Below, piece after piece: positions 49,710 through 58,756 of a stretch of 64,000 nucleotides of DNA (positions within the stretch are counted from its first letter, which is position 1; each line of letters starts with the position of its first letter). The notes below the pieces were generated by a model that was not told the origin of the DNA, searched no databases, and saw only the letters and a program-made list of their open reading frames with translations. The stretch comes from Pseudomonas sp. GD03919 (GTDB lineage Bacteria; Pseudomonadota; Gammaproteobacteria; Pseudomonadales; Pseudomonadaceae). The stretch covers positions 2,728,001 through 2,792,000 of the forward strand of contig NZ_CP104582.1 of NCBI RefSeq assembly GCF_029814935.1. Direction: 5' to 3'. Both the position numbers and the translations under genes were made by a program.

Positions 49710-50408
49710 ATGAGCAACGTCGACCGCGCCGAAATCGCCAAATTCGAAGCCCTGGCACACCGCTGGTGGGATCGCGAAAGCGAGTTCAAACCCCTGCATG
49801 ACATCAATCCGCTGCGCGTCAACTGGATCGACGAGCGCGTCAGCCTGGCCGGCAAACGCGTGCTGGACGTCGGCTGTGGCGGCGGCATCCTCAGTGAAGC
49901 CATGGCCCAGCGCGGTGCCACGGTCACCGGTATCGACATGGGCGAGGCGCCGCTTGCCGTCGCCCAGTTGCACCAGCTGGAGTCCGGCGTCGAGGTCGAC
50001 TACCGGCAGATCACCGCCGAGGCCCTGGCCGAGGAGATGCCCGGCCAGTTCGACGTGGTCACCTGCCTGGAAATGCTCGAACACGTGCCCGATCCGTCTT
50101 CGGTGATCCGCGCCTGCCACACCCTGGTCAAGCCCGGTGGCCAGGTGTTCTTCTCCACCATCAACCGCAACCCCAAGGCGTACCTGTTCGCGGTGATCGG
50201 CGCCGAATACATCCTGCGCCTGCTGCCGCGCGGCACCCACGACTTCAAGAAATTCATCCGCCCCTCCGAGCTCGGCGCCTGGAGCCGCGCAGCCGGGCTG
50301 GAGGTCAAGGACATCATCGGCCTGACCTACAACCCGCTGACCAAACACTACAAGCTGGAAGCGGACGTCGACGTCAACTACATGATCCAGACGCTGCGCA
50401 AGGAGTAG
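49710..50408 (+). CDS. ubiG: Ubiquinone biosynthesis O-methyltransferase
   Basis: A 232-residue SAM-dependent methyltransferase: [20 protein letters not shown], the SAM loop [27 protein letters not shown] and [20 protein letters not shown], all typical of UbiG. It performs both O-methylations of ubiquinone synthesis at the inner membrane. ATG 49710 is chosen over an upstream in-frame ATG. mupP follows after 5 bp, so they form an operon. Confidence 0.95.
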   Translation: MSNVDRAEIAKFEALAHRWWDRESEFKPLHDINPLRVNWIDERVSLAGKRVLDVGCGGGILSEAMAQRGATVTGIDMGEAPLAVAQLHQLESGVEVDYRQITAEALAEEMPGQFDVVTCLEMLEHVPDPSSVIRACHTLVKPGGQVFFSTINRNPKAYLFAVIGAEYILRLLPRGTHDFKKFIRPSELGAWSRAAGLEVKDIIGLTYNPLTKHYKLEADVDVNYMIQTLRKE

Positions 50409-50413
50409 AACGC

Positions 50414-51085
50414 ATGCGTTTGAAAGCAGTTCTTTTCGACATGGACGGCACCCTGCTCGATTCGGCGCCAGACTTCATCGCCATCACCCAGGCCATGCGC
50501 GTGGCCCGTGGCCTGCCGCCAGTGGCAGAAAAGGCCATTCGTGACCAGGTATCCGGCGGCGCTCGCGCCATGGTCGCCTGCGCTTTCGATGAAGACCCGG
50601 ACTCGGCCGCCTTCGAAACCCTGCGCCAGGAGTTTCTGGAGCGTTACCAGCAACACTGCGCCGTCCTCACCCGCCCATTCGACGGCATCGAAGCCCTGCT
50701 CGACGATATCGAACAGGCACGCCTGCTGTGGGGCGTGGCCACCAACAAACCTCTGCGCTACGCCGAGCCGATCATGCAGGGGCTGAAGCTGGCCGAACGC
50801 TCGGCAGTGCTGGTCTGCCCTGACCATGTCGAACGCAGCAAGCCCGCGCCGGACATGCTGTTGCTGGCCTGCCAGCAGATGGGGGTCAACCCCGAGGCCG
50901 TGCTGTTCGTCGGCGATGACGCCCGCGATATCGAATCGGGTCGCACGGCAGGTTGCCGTACGGCAGCAGTGACCTACGGCTACATCCACCCCGAAGACAA
51001 CCCGCGCAACTGGGGGGCCGACGTAGTCGTCGATCACCCGTCGGAACTGCGCGCGGTACTCGATCGCGCGCTCTGCAGCTGCTGA
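50414..51085 (+). CDS. mupP: N-acetylmuramic acid 6-phosphate phosphatase MupP (HAD family)
   Basis: A 223-residue HAD phosphatase: [13 protein letters not shown] at the start, [31 protein letters not shown] and [17 protein letters not shown]. MupP dephosphorylates MurNAc-6-P in the cell-wall recycling shunt of pseudomonads that leads to UDP-MurNAc and gives intrinsic fosfomycin tolerance. The ubiG-mupP-yciK order is the one where MupP was identified, which supports it over a generic phosphoglycolate phosphatase. Confidence 0.9.
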   Translation: MRLKAVLFDMDGTLLDSAPDFIAITQAMRVARGLPPVAEKAIRDQVSGGARAMVACAFDEDPDSAAFETLRQEFLERYQQHCAVLTRPFDGIEALLDDIEQARLLWGVATNKPLRYAEPIMQGLKLAERSAVLVCPDHVERSKPAPDMLLLACQQMGVNPEAVLFVGDDARDIESGRTAGCRTAAVTYGYIHPEDNPRNWGADVVVDHPSELRAVLDRALCSC

Positions 51086-51093
51086 TCGCGCAA

Positions 51094-51143
51094 GGCGGGT
51101 GAAACCCGCCATTTCTTCATTCGGCGGGGTTCACCCGCCCTAC
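51094..51143. repeat. Paired REP element (GGCGGGTGAAACCCGCC type) between mupP and yciK
   Basis: GGCGGGTGAAACCCGCC and an inverted GGCGGGGTTCACCCGCCCTAC. Same class as at 6062-6111 between atuC and atuD. Confidence 0.75.
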
Positions 51144-51171
51144 TCTCAAGAGCTTTGCGAAGGATCTTCCC

Positions 51172-51912
51172 ATGTTCGATTACACCGCCCGCCCAGGCCT
51201 ACTCAAGGATCGCGTCATCCTGATCACCGGTGCCGGTCGCGGTATCGGTGCTGCGGCCGCCAAAAGCTTCGCCGCGCACGGCGCCACGGTATTGCTGCTG
51301 GGCAAGACCGAAGCCAACCTGAGCCAGGTTTATGACGAAATCGAGGCCGCCGGCCATCCGCAGCCGGTGGTGATTCCCTTCAACCTGGAAACCGCCCTGC
51401 CGCACCAGTACGACGAGCTGGCGGTGATGATCGAAAACGAGTTCGGGCGCCTCGACGGCCTGCTGCACAACGCCTCGATCCTCGGCCCGCGTACGCCGCT
51501 GGAGCAACTCTCCGGTGACAACTTCATGCGCGTGATGCAAGTCAACGTCAACGCCATGTTCATGCTCAGCAGCACCCTGCTGCCACTGCTCAAGCTGTCG
51601 CAGGACGCTTCCGTGGCCTTCACCTCCAGCAGCGTTGGGCGCAAGGGCCGGGCCTACTGGGGCGCCTATGCAGTGTCCAAATTCGCCACCGAGGGCCTGA
51701 TGCAGGTCATGGCCGACGAACTGGACGGCATCGCCAACGTACGTGCCAACAGCATCAACCCAGGCGCCACGCGCACCGCCATGCGCGCCCAGGCCTACCC
51801 GGGAGAAAATCCGGCAAGCCGTCCACTGCCAGAAGACATCATGCCGCTCTATCTGTACCTGATGGGGCCCGACAGCCAGGGCGTCAACGGCCAGGCTTTC
51901 GACGCTCAGTAA
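51172..51912 (+). CDS. yciK: YciK family SDR oxidoreductase
   Basis: A 246-residue short-chain dehydrogenase: ITGAGRGIGAAAAKSFAAHG, LLHNASILGPRTPLEQL, FTSSSVGRKGRAYWGAYAVSK with catalytic Tyr and Lys, and SINPGATRTAMRAQAYPGE. YciK homologues are conserved behind mupP; the substrate is unknown. GAAGGATC precedes the ATG. It ends 238 bp before the next gene. Confidence 0.9.
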   Translation: MFDYTARPGLLKDRVILITGAGRGIGAAAAKSFAAHGATVLLLGKTEANLSQVYDEIEAAGHPQPVVIPFNLETALPHQYDELAVMIENEFGRLDGLLHNASILGPRTPLEQLSGDNFMRVMQVNVNAMFMLSSTLLPLLKLSQDASVAFTSSSVGRKGRAYWGAYAVSKFATEGLMQVMADELDGIANVRANSINPGATRTAMRAQAYPGENPASRPLPEDIMPLYLYLMGPDSQGVNGQAFDAQ

Positions 51913-51921
51913 ACAGCCTCA

Positions 51922-51943
51922 GGCCCGCTAGCTTCAGCGGGCC
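51922..51943 (+). terminator. Weak terminator-like hairpin after yciK
   Basis: GGCCCGCT and AGCGGGCC form an 8-bp GC stem around a 6-nt loop, without a following T-run. It lies 10 bp past the stop. Confidence 0.35.
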
Positions 51944-52150
51944 AGGCCACGACAAAAATCCGCCACCCTCATTGCCGTGCGGCAGCACATTGCCACCAGT
52001 ACCGCCAGACAACCGGCAAGTGCTTGCCGAACAACGCCTCAAAAATTACCTAAGTGACTGACTTCAAAAGACTTTATGCCAACATGAAGCACCTGGCACG
52101 AAATTCGCTCTAACCCTCTCGTCGCACCAACGCGCCAGAGGTTCAGCTCA

Positions 52151-53077
52151 ATGGTTCCCCCCAGCCAGTCCAACACCATCGATTTCGATGCCGCCAAGTT
52201 GCAGCGTCTCGGTTTTACCGGCACGCGCAAGCTACCGCTCAAGCCTGCCGGCCTGGTGGAGTTGCGCCATCAACTGGGCCTGCAATTGCAAACCAGCCTG
52301 GACGTGGAACGCATCCTCAACCTGTTCTTCCGCGAAGTGCAGCGCCTGGTGCCGCTCGATGCGCTGGCCTTCCAGCATCCCGCCCATGACCTGCGTCTGG
52401 AACTGGGTGAGCGCGCACCACACTCGGCGGGCTATCGCTTGAGCCACGAGGGTGAGTATTTGGGGGAGCTGATCTTCCGGCGCAAACAGCGTTTTGCCGA
52501 AAACGAATTGATCCAGCTGGAATCGCTGCTCGCCAGCCTGCTGTTCCCGCTGCGCAATGCCCTGCTCTATCGCACGGCCCTGCAGAGCGCACTGCGCGAC
52601 CCGCTGACCGATACCGGTAACCGTATTGCCATGGAGCAGGTCCTGCAGCGCGAGGTGGATCTGGCCCGCCGCAACCTGCAACCAATGTCCGTGCTGATGG
52701 TCGATATCGACCACTTCAAGCGCATCAACGACAACCATGGTCATGCGCTTGGCGACGAAGTGCTGAAAGCCGTGGCGCAAACCCTGAAGAACCAGCTGCG
52801 CAATATCGACATGGTCTTTCGCTACGGTGGCGAGGAATTTCTCATCGTGCTTTCCGGCACCAGCCGGGAAAGCGCCGCACTGGTAGGTGAACGCCTGCGC
52901 TTTGCAGTGATGGAATTGCAGTGCCTGGATGCGGGCCACCCCATCGATGTGTCCATCAGCCTGGGGGGATCCAGCCTGCTGCCCGGCGAGTCGCTGGAAA
53001 GCCTGCTACGTCGCGCCGACAACGCGCTGTATATCGCCAAGCGCGAGGGGCGCAATCGTCTGAGCATGGCGGGCTGA
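52151..53077 (+). CDS. Diguanylate cyclase with N-terminal sensory region
   Basis: A 308-residue protein. A GAF-like N-terminal region (about 30-140) leads to a GGDEF-type domain with active site GGEEF at 226-230. The I-site RNID at 217-220 sits five residues upstream, so product inhibition is expected. MSVLMVDIDHFKRINDNHGH supplies metal and GTP ligands. It should make c-di-GMP. It matches PA3177 by position, converging with rluB. Confidence 0.9.
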   Translation: MVPPSQSNTIDFDAAKLQRLGFTGTRKLPLKPAGLVELRHQLGLQLQTSLDVERILNLFFREVQRLVPLDALAFQHPAHDLRLELGERAPHSAGYRLSHEGEYLGELIFRRKQRFAENELIQLESLLASLLFPLRNALLYRTALQSALRDPLTDTGNRIAMEQVLQREVDLARRNLQPMSVLMVDIDHFKRINDNHGHALGDEVLKAVAQTLKNQLRNIDMVFRYGGEEFLIVLSGTSRESAALVGERLRFAVMELQCLDAGHPIDVSISLGGSSLLPGESLESLLRRADNALYIAKREGRNRLSMAG

Positions 53078-53163
53078 CAGGCTGCTCTGCGTAGCCCGGA
53101 CAAGATTTGCGAACTGGCTTGAGGCGCTCAGGCCATATCCGCGCCAACAGAACGAAAAAGGGA

Positions 53164-53173
53164 CTCCGTGGAG
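53164..53173. repeat. Left target-site duplication and half of a split terminator
   Basis: CTCCGTGGAG here repeats at 53320-53329. Left of it AAAAAGGGA and right of the second copy TCCCTTT would rejoin as GGGACTCCGTGGAGTCCC with flanking A/T runs, a perfect terminator for the minus-strand rluB gene. Confidence 0.8.
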
Positions 53174-53319
53174 TAATGTCTGTCAGTTAAGCGTCGACGC
53201 TGCCAATGGGTAGGAGCGGCGCCCCGCCGCGAACCAGGGCGATACGCGATTGAAAAGCTTCGCCCCGGGGCGGGGCTCCTACGAAAGACCGCTTTGGCAA
53301 GCTTATCTGATCGGCATTG
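53174..53319. mobile_element. 146-bp IS4-like MITE inserted in the rluB terminator
   Basis: The ends TAATGTCTGTCAGTTAAGC (53174-53192) and GCTTATCTGATCGGCATTG (53301-53319) are imperfect inverted repeats, about 14 of the inner 18 bp alike. They resemble the IS4 end, which I recall as starting TAATGCCGATCAGTTAAG. A 10-bp direct repeat flanks it, and IS4-family elements duplicate about 10-13 bp. It has no coding capacity. Inside lies a REP-like pair, 53210-53282. Confidence 0.75.
53210..53282. repeat. REP-like pair (GTAGGAGCGGC type) inside the MITE
   Basis: GTAGGAGCGGCGCCCCGCCG on the left and CGGGGCGGGGCTCCTAC on the right are inverted copies separated by about 30 bp. It is carried inside the 146-bp element. 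Confidence 0.65.
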
Positions 53320-53329
53320 CTCCGTGGAG
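53320..53329. repeat. Right target-site duplication and other half of the split terminator
   Basis: CTCCGTGGAG, second copy. It is followed by TCCCTTTGCG, and rluB ends at 53344. Confidence 0.8.
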
Positions 53330-53343
53330 TCCCTTTGCGTTTG

Positions 53344-54501
53344 TCAGCGCTTGCGCCCGAAGCCCGGACGCTGACCATCACCTGAAGGCGGTCGCTTACC
53401 CGGGGTAGCCGGGCGAGGCTTGCGTGCCGGACGCTCGGAAAGCTCGACAGCCGGGCGTGGCTGACGCTTCTTAACATCGCTCGGCCGTTCGGCAACCGGC
53501 GTGCCACGGTTGTTTTCACGGCGCTCACCACCCTCCTTGCGCGGTGCACGTGGCGTACGCTGCTCGCTCTCCTCACGGCGCGGCGTACGGCTCGGACGGC
53601 TGTTCTCTGCGCCAGCCTCATCCTTCGCCGGGCGCAACACACGCTTGCCCCGAACCTCGACCGGCTTGGCCGACTTGCGCTGCAGGCGGTCGAGCTTTTC
53701 GCGGGTTTTCTCCTTCATGGCCGGCAGCGCCTGCGGCGTCAGCCCGACTTCGGCACTGAGAATGTCAACTTCCCGCTGATCCATCTCGCGCCAGCGGCCC
53801 ATGGTCAGCTCCGAGGTGAGGAACACCGGGCCGAAACGCACGCGTTTCAGACGGCTGACCACCAGGCCCTGCGACTCCCACAAACGGCGCACCTCACGGT
53901 TACGCCCTTCCATCACGACGCAGTGATACCAGTGGTTGAAGCCCTCGCCACCCGGCGCCTGCTTGATATCGGTGAACTTGGCTGGGCCATCCTCGAGCAT
54001 CACGCCGGTCTTGAGGTTTTCCAGCATTTCCTCGGTGACCTCACCCCGTACACGCACCGCATATTCGCGGTCCATCTGGTAGGACGGGTGCATCAGACGA
54101 TTGGCCAGCTCACCATCGGTGGTGAACAGCAGCAAGCCTGTGGTGTTGATATCGAGGCGGCCGATATTGATCCAGCGACCTTCTCTGGGACGCGGCAGAC
54201 GATCGAATACGGTCGGGCGGCCTTCCGGGTCGTCACGGGTACAGATCTCGCCGTCCGGCTTGTTGTAGATCAGCACGCGACGAACGGAGCCGGTGATTTC
54301 TTCACGCTTGATCAGACGGCCATCGAGGGCGATGGCATCGTTGACATCGACGCGCTGGCCGAGCGTCGCATCCGCACCATTGACCTTGACCCGCCCTTCG
54401 GCGATCCAGGTTTCGATCTCACGACGTGAAGCCAACCCGAGGCGGGCCAGGACTTTCTGCAGTTTCTCGCCTGCAGGACGCGGTTGTTCGTGCTCAGTCA
54501 T
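53344..54501 (-). CDS. rluB: 23S rRNA pseudouridine(2605) synthase RluB
   Basis: A 385-residue pseudouridine synthase. An S4 domain ([19 protein letters not shown]) precedes the catalytic domain with [20 protein letters not shown], where Asp is catalytic, and [16 protein letters not shown]. The C-terminal ~120 residues are a basic Arg/Lys/Pro-rich tail, common in pseudomonad RluB and probably RNA-binding. ATG 54501 has GGGAGG at 8 nt; the GTG at 54510 is too close to it. Its terminator has been split by a MITE. Confidence 0.92.
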   Translation of the reverse strand: MTEHEQPRPAGEKLQKVLARLGLASRREIETWIAEGRVKVNGADATLGQRVDVNDAIALDGRLIKREEITGSVRRVLIYNKPDGEICTRDDPEGRPTVFDRLPRPREGRWINIGRLDINTTGLLLFTTDGELANRLMHPSYQMDREYAVRVRGEVTEEMLENLKTGVMLEDGPAKFTDIKQAPGGEGFNHWYHCVVMEGRNREVRRLWESQGLVVSRLKRVRFGPVFLTSELTMGRWREMDQREVDILSAEVGLTPQALPAMKEKTREKLDRLQRKSAKPVEVRGKRVLRPAKDEAGAENSRPSRTPRREESEQRTPRAPRKEGGERRENNRGTPVAERPSDVKKRQPRPAVELSERPARKPRPATPGKRPPSGDGQRPGFGRKR

Positions 54502-54652
54502 CTTGGGCACCTCCCGGTGTAGTAGTTGATGATCGAAGGGCGCGCATGATACGCGCCGTGGCGTTCATAGGATAGACGATGCCACGGCATTCGCCCGAAT
54601 AAGACGGCCAGCGCCAGGATAAATTCGTCAGTGGCAAGCAGCGCACCTGCTG

Positions 54653-55684
54653 CTACACGTCCGCCACCTCAGGCAACAGCAGCGCCTCACCATCGATCAG
54701 CGCCTGCAACGCCAGAAACTCCAACGCCGATGCCCGCCAGGACTGCGCCGCTGCCAACTCGGCGCAACGCCCTCTATCCAGTTCCAGTGCCGCCAGGCAG
54801 GCAGTGCGCAGATTCTCGTCCATCACCCCACTCAGCCCCTGCCGCAGCACATCCAGCGGCCCTGCCACCGGGAAAGCCGCTACCGGCGTACCGCAGGCCA
54901 GCGCCTCGAGCATCACCAGACCATAGGTATCGGTGCGCGACGGAAAGACCAGCACCGAGGCAGCGCGATAGGCCTCGGCCAGCGCCTGCCCATGGCGATA
55001 GCCGAGAAAGCGCACCTGCGGATACTGTCGTTGCAACATCTCACGCTGCGGGCCGTCGCCAACCACATGTTTCTCGCCTGGCAGGTCCAGTTCGAGAAAG
55101 GCCTGCAGATTCTTTTCCGGCGCGATACGTCCGACGAAGAGAAACACCGGGTGCAGCGGGCGCGGGCGTGACTGATCGGGGCAGAACAGGCGCGTGTCGA
55201 CGCCCTTGCGCCACAGCTGCAACCGGCCCAGGTTCCAGCCGGCGAACTCTGCGCGCAGACGCTCGGTGGTCACCAGCACGGCCTGACTCGGCCGGTGAAA
55301 AGCGCGCAGAAAGGCATAACCCCAACGTGGTGCGATCCACGGCCAACGGGTGCTGACATATTCGGGGAAGCGCGTATGGATCGCCGTGGAGAAGGCCAGA
55401 CCACGCTTGACCAGCCAGCGTCGCGCAGCCCAGCCCAAAGGGCCTTCCGTGGCCAGATGAACGCAGTCGGGACGAAAGTCGCGAATCACACCGCCCACTC
55501 GCCAGAGATCCCATACCAACGGAATCTCCGGGTAGGTTGGACAGGGCACAGCTCGAAAATCCGCAGGTGACAGCAGCTTGACCTGATGCCCCAGCGCGAT
55601 CAGCTCGGCGACCAGTGCCGCCAGGCTGGTGACCACGCCATTGACCTGTGGTGACCAGGCGTCGGAGACGATCAATATCCTCAT
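54653..55684 (-). CDS. Glycosyltransferase family 4 protein
   Basis: A 343-residue GT-B enzyme: RILIVSDAWSPQVNGVVTSL at the start, TRFPEYVSTRWPWI, KGVDTRLFCP, FVGRIAPEKNLQAFLEL, GDGPQREMLQRQYPQVRFLG and FPSRTDTYGLVMLEALACG. The last is the nucleotide-sugar site. It resembles mannosyltransferases that act on lipid acceptors (GDP-mannose/diacylglycerol type). It overlaps the LpxH-like gene by 4 bp, so the two act together, perhaps on a glycolipid. Acceptor unknown. Confidence 0.85.
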   Translation of the reverse strand: MRILIVSDAWSPQVNGVVTSLAALVAELIALGHQVKLLSPADFRAVPCPTYPEIPLVWDLWRVGGVIRDFRPDCVHLATEGPLGWAARRWLVKRGLAFSTAIHTRFPEYVSTRWPWIAPRWGYAFLRAFHRPSQAVLVTTERLRAEFAGWNLGRLQLWRKGVDTRLFCPDQSRPRPLHPVFLFVGRIAPEKNLQAFLELDLPGEKHVVGDGPQREMLQRQYPQVRFLGYRHGQALAEAYRAASVLVFPSRTDTYGLVMLEALACGTPVAAFPVAGPLDVLRQGLSGVMDENLRTACLAALELDRGRCAELAAAQSWRASALEFLALQALIDGEALLLPEVADV

Positions 55685-56499
55685 GCGCCGCTCTCAAGGG
55701 CGATAGCCTGCTCCTCACTGGCCAGTCGCGCCTGCGCCTCAGCCAGGCGATAGAGCTCGATCTGCCCGTCCCAGTGTTCGATCAGCGCCGTGCAGGACTC
55801 CACCCAATCGCCGCAGTTCATGTATTCCACGCCACTGACCTGACGAATTTCCGCGTGGTGGATGTGGCCACAGACCACGCCCTGCAGGCCACGCTTGACG
55901 CACTCGTGAGCGATGGCCTCCTCGAAGTCGCTGATGAAGTTCACCGCTGTTTTGACCTTATGCTTGAGGTACGCCGACAGCGACCAGTAACCATAGCCCC
56001 AGCGGCTACGCCAGTGGTTGAGCCAGCGATTGAGCGTGAGGGTCAACTCGTAGGCCGAATCACCAAGAAAGGCCAGCCAGCGGTGGTAACGTGTGATCAC
56101 GTCGAACTGGTCGCCATGGATCACCAGCAATTGGCGACCATCGACGGTGACGTGCACCGCCTCATCCACCAGTTGGATGTTGCCCAGCAGTAAGCTGGAA
56201 TAACGGCGCAAAAATTCGTCGTGATTACCGGTGACGTAGATCACCTCGGTGCCGCGCTTGCTCATGGTCAGCAGACGGCGGATCACGTTGGTGTGCGCCT
56301 GCGGCCAATAGATGCCGCCGCGGAGCTTCCAGCCATCGATGATGTCGCCCACCAGATAGATACGATCAGCGTGATAACGCTTGAGAAAGGCCGCCAGGTG
56401 TTCGGCCTGACAGTCACGCGTGCCGAGATGCACGTCGGAAATCCACAGGGTGCGGACTCGTTGCTTGCGGCTGGGCTTGGCGAGCTGGGCACTGGTCAT
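55681..56499 (-). CDS. LpxH-like metallophosphoesterase
   Basis: A 272-residue calcineurin-like phosphoesterase: TLWISDVHLGTRDCQAEHL, YLVGDIIDGWKLRGG, VTGNHDEFLRR, IHGDQFD and VVCGHIHHAEIRQV cover the two-metal site. It is of the UDP-2,3-diacylglucosamine pyrophosphatase type but longer than classical LpxH, so it is more likely an LpxH2/paralogue. It is coupled to the glycosyltransferase gene. ATG 56499 follows GGAGGCCGCC. Confidence 0.85.
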   Translation of the reverse strand: MTSAQLAKPSRKQRVRTLWISDVHLGTRDCQAEHLAAFLKRYHADRIYLVGDIIDGWKLRGGIYWPQAHTNVIRRLLTMSKRGTEVIYVTGNHDEFLRRYSSLLLGNIQLVDEAVHVTVDGRQLLVIHGDQFDVITRYHRWLAFLGDSAYELTLTLNRWLNHWRSRWGYGYWSLSAYLKHKVKTAVNFISDFEEAIAHECVKRGLQGVVCGHIHHAEIRQVSGVEYMNCGDWVESCTALIEHWDGQIELYRLAEAQARLASEEQAIALESGA

Positions 56500-56633
56500 G
56501 GGCGGCCTCCGGCTTGGTTTAGACGAGCTTGAGGCGTTGCGGTGAAAGACCTGTGACAGGCAAAAGACCATTGCGTGACGCAGCATCGCTTCCACACTGG
56601 CGTTACACTGCTGCGGTTGCCGAGGAAACCGCC

Positions 56634-57380
56634 ATGCCCCCGATCCTGTCCCTGCGTCATTACAGCCACGAAATGCTCAGCCACAGCCACGACCATGCGC
56701 AACTGGTATTTGGCCTGGCGGGTGAGCTGCAATTCGAAGTGGATGGCCAGGGCAGCCAGGTGCTGCGCCATCAGTTGGCCGTGGTGCCGGCCACAGCACG
56801 GCATACCTGCGGCAGCCCACGCGGCAGCCAATGCCTGGTACTGGATCTGCCGGCCAACGACTGGCTGGAACGCCAGCTCGGCCACCATGCGAGCGATATC
56901 CAGCGTTTGCTGGACAAGCCCAACGCCCTGCAACTCGATCCCTCACAGGGGCAGTTGCTCAATTGGCTGGCCAGCAGTCCGATCAATGACCCGGTCATCG
57001 CCGGCCAGGGTGCGGCTCTGCTACTCGGCAGCCTGGCCTGCAGCCGCCAGCAACATGAAACAGCGGGGTTGCCCCTGGCAGCACTCGATCACTACATCGA
57101 CCAGCATGCGGCTCACCCGCTGCAGGTAGCAGATCTGGCACGCCTGGCCGGTCTTTCGGTGGCACGTCTGCATGCCCGTTTTCTCGTCGAAACCGGCCGT
57201 ACGCCCATGGAGCACATCCGCCAACGGCGCCTGCAATTGGCTGAACAGCTACTGCGCGACAGCGACCTGGCGGTTGGCGAAATCGCTGCACGGGTCGGAT
57301 ACAGCTCGCAGAGTGCCTTCACCGCCGCCCTCTCCCGCCATATGGGCATGACCCCAAGGCAGTTGCGCCGCACGCGCTAA
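56634..57380 (+). CDS. AraC-family transcriptional regulator
   Basis: A 248-residue regulator. The N-terminal cupin-like sensor starts with SHEMLSHSHDHAQLVFGLAG. The C-terminal double HTH has LQVADLARLAGLSVARLHAR and AVGEIAARVGYSSQSAFTAA followed by LSRHMGMTPRQLRR. The ligand and targets are unknown. It diverges from the LpxH-like/glycosyltransferase pair, which it may control. GAGGAAACC precedes the ATG. Confidence 0.88.
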   Translation: MPPILSLRHYSHEMLSHSHDHAQLVFGLAGELQFEVDGQGSQVLRHQLAVVPATARHTCGSPRGSQCLVLDLPANDWLERQLGHHASDIQRLLDKPNALQLDPSQGQLLNWLASSPINDPVIAGQGAALLLGSLACSRQQHETAGLPLAALDHYIDQHAAHPLQVADLARLAGLSVARLHARFLVETGRTPMEHIRQRRLQLAEQLLRDSDLAVGEIAARVGYSSQSAFTAALSRHMGMTPRQLRRTR

Positions 57381-57399
57381 AAACCTTATTCGCGCCCCG

Positions 57400-57433
57400 C
57401 CCGTGAAATCGCCGCGGATTTCATCCGGGCTAC
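57400..57433. repeat. Partial REP element after the AraC gene
   Basis: CCCGTGAAATC and GATTTCATCCGGGCTAC form an imperfect hairpin ending in the GGGCTAC tail of the 8276-8337 class. Confidence 0.4.
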
Positions 57434-57555
57434 AGCGGGTTCGCCGCACTCAGCCGAGATGCTAACGAGAGCCTGGCGACAAAACCCATCACTCCCGCGA
57501 CAGACAGCTGTCGCCGGCGCCACCTAGACTGCGCCGCATCATCGAGGAGTACCCC

Positions 57556-57891
57556 ATGCAAAGCATCGAATGGCAGGATTTCGAAAAAGTAGAGCTGCGC
57601 GTCGGCACCATTCGCAGCGCCCGTGCCAATGAAAAAGCGGTGAAGCCGGCCTACGTACTGGAAGTCGATCTCGGCGAACTGGGCATCAAGATCTCCAGCG
57701 CCCAGGTCACCGCGCACTACAGCCGTAGCGAGCTGATCGGGCGCCAGGTGCTGTGCGTGTGCAACTTCGCCCCCAAACGCATCGCCGGGGTGCGTTCCGA
57801 AGTGCTGGTCACCGGTGTCTATGACAGCGACAACCGTGTGGTCCTGGCCGGGTTCGACAAACCGCTGCCCAACGGGGCGCGCCTGGCATGA
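57556..57891 (+). CDS. csaA: CsaA, tRNA-binding-domain protein
   Basis: A 111-residue OB-fold protein of the CsaA/tRNA_bind family: DFEKVELRVGTIRSARANEK, AYVLEVDLGELGIKISSAQV, LIGRQVLCVCNFAPKRIAGV and ending DKPLPNGARLA. CsaA was described as a secretion chaperone in Bacillus; related domains bind tRNA. Its stop overlaps the start of the EamA gene by 4 bp, which suggests coupled translation. Confidence 0.92.
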   Translation: MQSIEWQDFEKVELRVGTIRSARANEKAVKPAYVLEVDLGELGIKISSAQVTAHYSRSELIGRQVLCVCNFAPKRIAGVRSEVLVTGVYDSDNRVVLAGFDKPLPNGARLA

Positions 57892-58739
57892 CTGAGCGTA
57901 ACGCCCTGCTGGCGATTCACCTGGGCGCCCTGCTGTTCGGCCTGTCGGGCATATTCGGCAAACTGGCAGCCACCACGCCGAACATGATTGCAGGCGGCCG
58001 CGCGATCTTCGCCGTGCTCGCTCTTGGCCTGGCGGCGCTACTCTGGCGTAGCCGTAACGCGCAGCGCCCGACCCTGCGGCAGTTGGCCTTGCTGGCGCTC
58101 GGCGGTCTACTGCTGGGCACGCATTGGATTACCTTCTTCGAGTCGGTGAAGATCTCCGGCGTGGCCATTGCCACGCTGGGATTCGCCAGCTTTCCGGCCT
58201 TCACCGTACTGCTGGAAGGCCTGCTGTTCCGCGAGCGCACCCGCCCCGGCGAGTTCGCCATGGTCGGCGTGGTGTGCGTGGGGCTGGTGCTGGTCACGCC
58301 CGAGTTCAGCCTGACCAGTGACGCCACCGTCGGGTTGCTCTGGGCCGTGCTATCGGGGTTTCTGTTCGCCCTGCTGTCGCTGCTCAACCGCGCCAGCACC
58401 CGTGGCCTCGATCCGGTAAAGGCTGCGCTATACCAGAACATCACCGTACTGATCTGCCTGCTGCCGTTTGCCTGGCCGCTGCTGCCCAGCGTGCGCCCGA
58501 TAGACTGGCTGTGGCTGGCCATGCTCGGGATCTTCTGTACGGGGCTGGCACACAGCCTGTTCGTTGCCAGCCTGCGCGTACTCAAGGCGCGCACCACAGC
58601 AGTGATCTTCGCCCTGGAGCCGGTCTACGGGATTCTGTTCGCCTGGTGGCTGTTCAGCGAGCAACCGACACTGCGCATGCTGGCCGGTGGTGTGCTGATC
58701 GTCAGCGCTATCTTCGTTTCAGCGCGGATGGCGCGCTGA
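57888..58739 (+). CDS. EamA/DMT-family transporter
   Basis: A 283-residue membrane protein with ten predicted helices in two EamA repeats: LLAIHLGALLFGLSGIFGKL begins the first and LLWAVLSGFLFALLSLLNRA the second, with ALEPVYGILFAWWLFSEQPT near the end. Substrates of this family range from amino acids to metabolites and cannot be told here. It overlaps csaA. The last codons and the stop lie in a 16-bp inverted repeat (58711-58747). Confidence 0.87.
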   Translation: MTERNALLAIHLGALLFGLSGIFGKLAATTPNMIAGGRAIFAVLALGLAALLWRSRNAQRPTLRQLALLALGGLLLGTHWITFFESVKISGVAIATLGFASFPAFTVLLEGLLFRERTRPGEFAMVGVVCVGLVLVTPEFSLTSDATVGLLWAVLSGFLFALLSLLNRASTRGLDPVKAALYQNITVLICLLPFAWPLLPSVRPIDWLWLAMLGIFCTGLAHSLFVASLRVLKARTTAVIFALEPVYGILFAWWLFSEQPTLRMLAGGVLIVSAIFVSARMAR

Positions 58740-58747
58740 AACGAAGA
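58711..58747. repeat. Perfect 16-bp inverted repeat over the EamA stop codon
   Basis: The arm TCTTCGTTTCAGCGCG at 58711-58726 is exactly complementary to CGCGCTGAAACGAAGA at 58732-58747, loop GATGG. It covers the codons for the C-terminal residues and the TGA. There is no T-run after it. It could protect the 3' end or be the stem of a terminator whose tail was lost when the element at 58757 inserted. Confidence 0.75.
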
Positions 58748-58756
58748 CGTCGCCCA

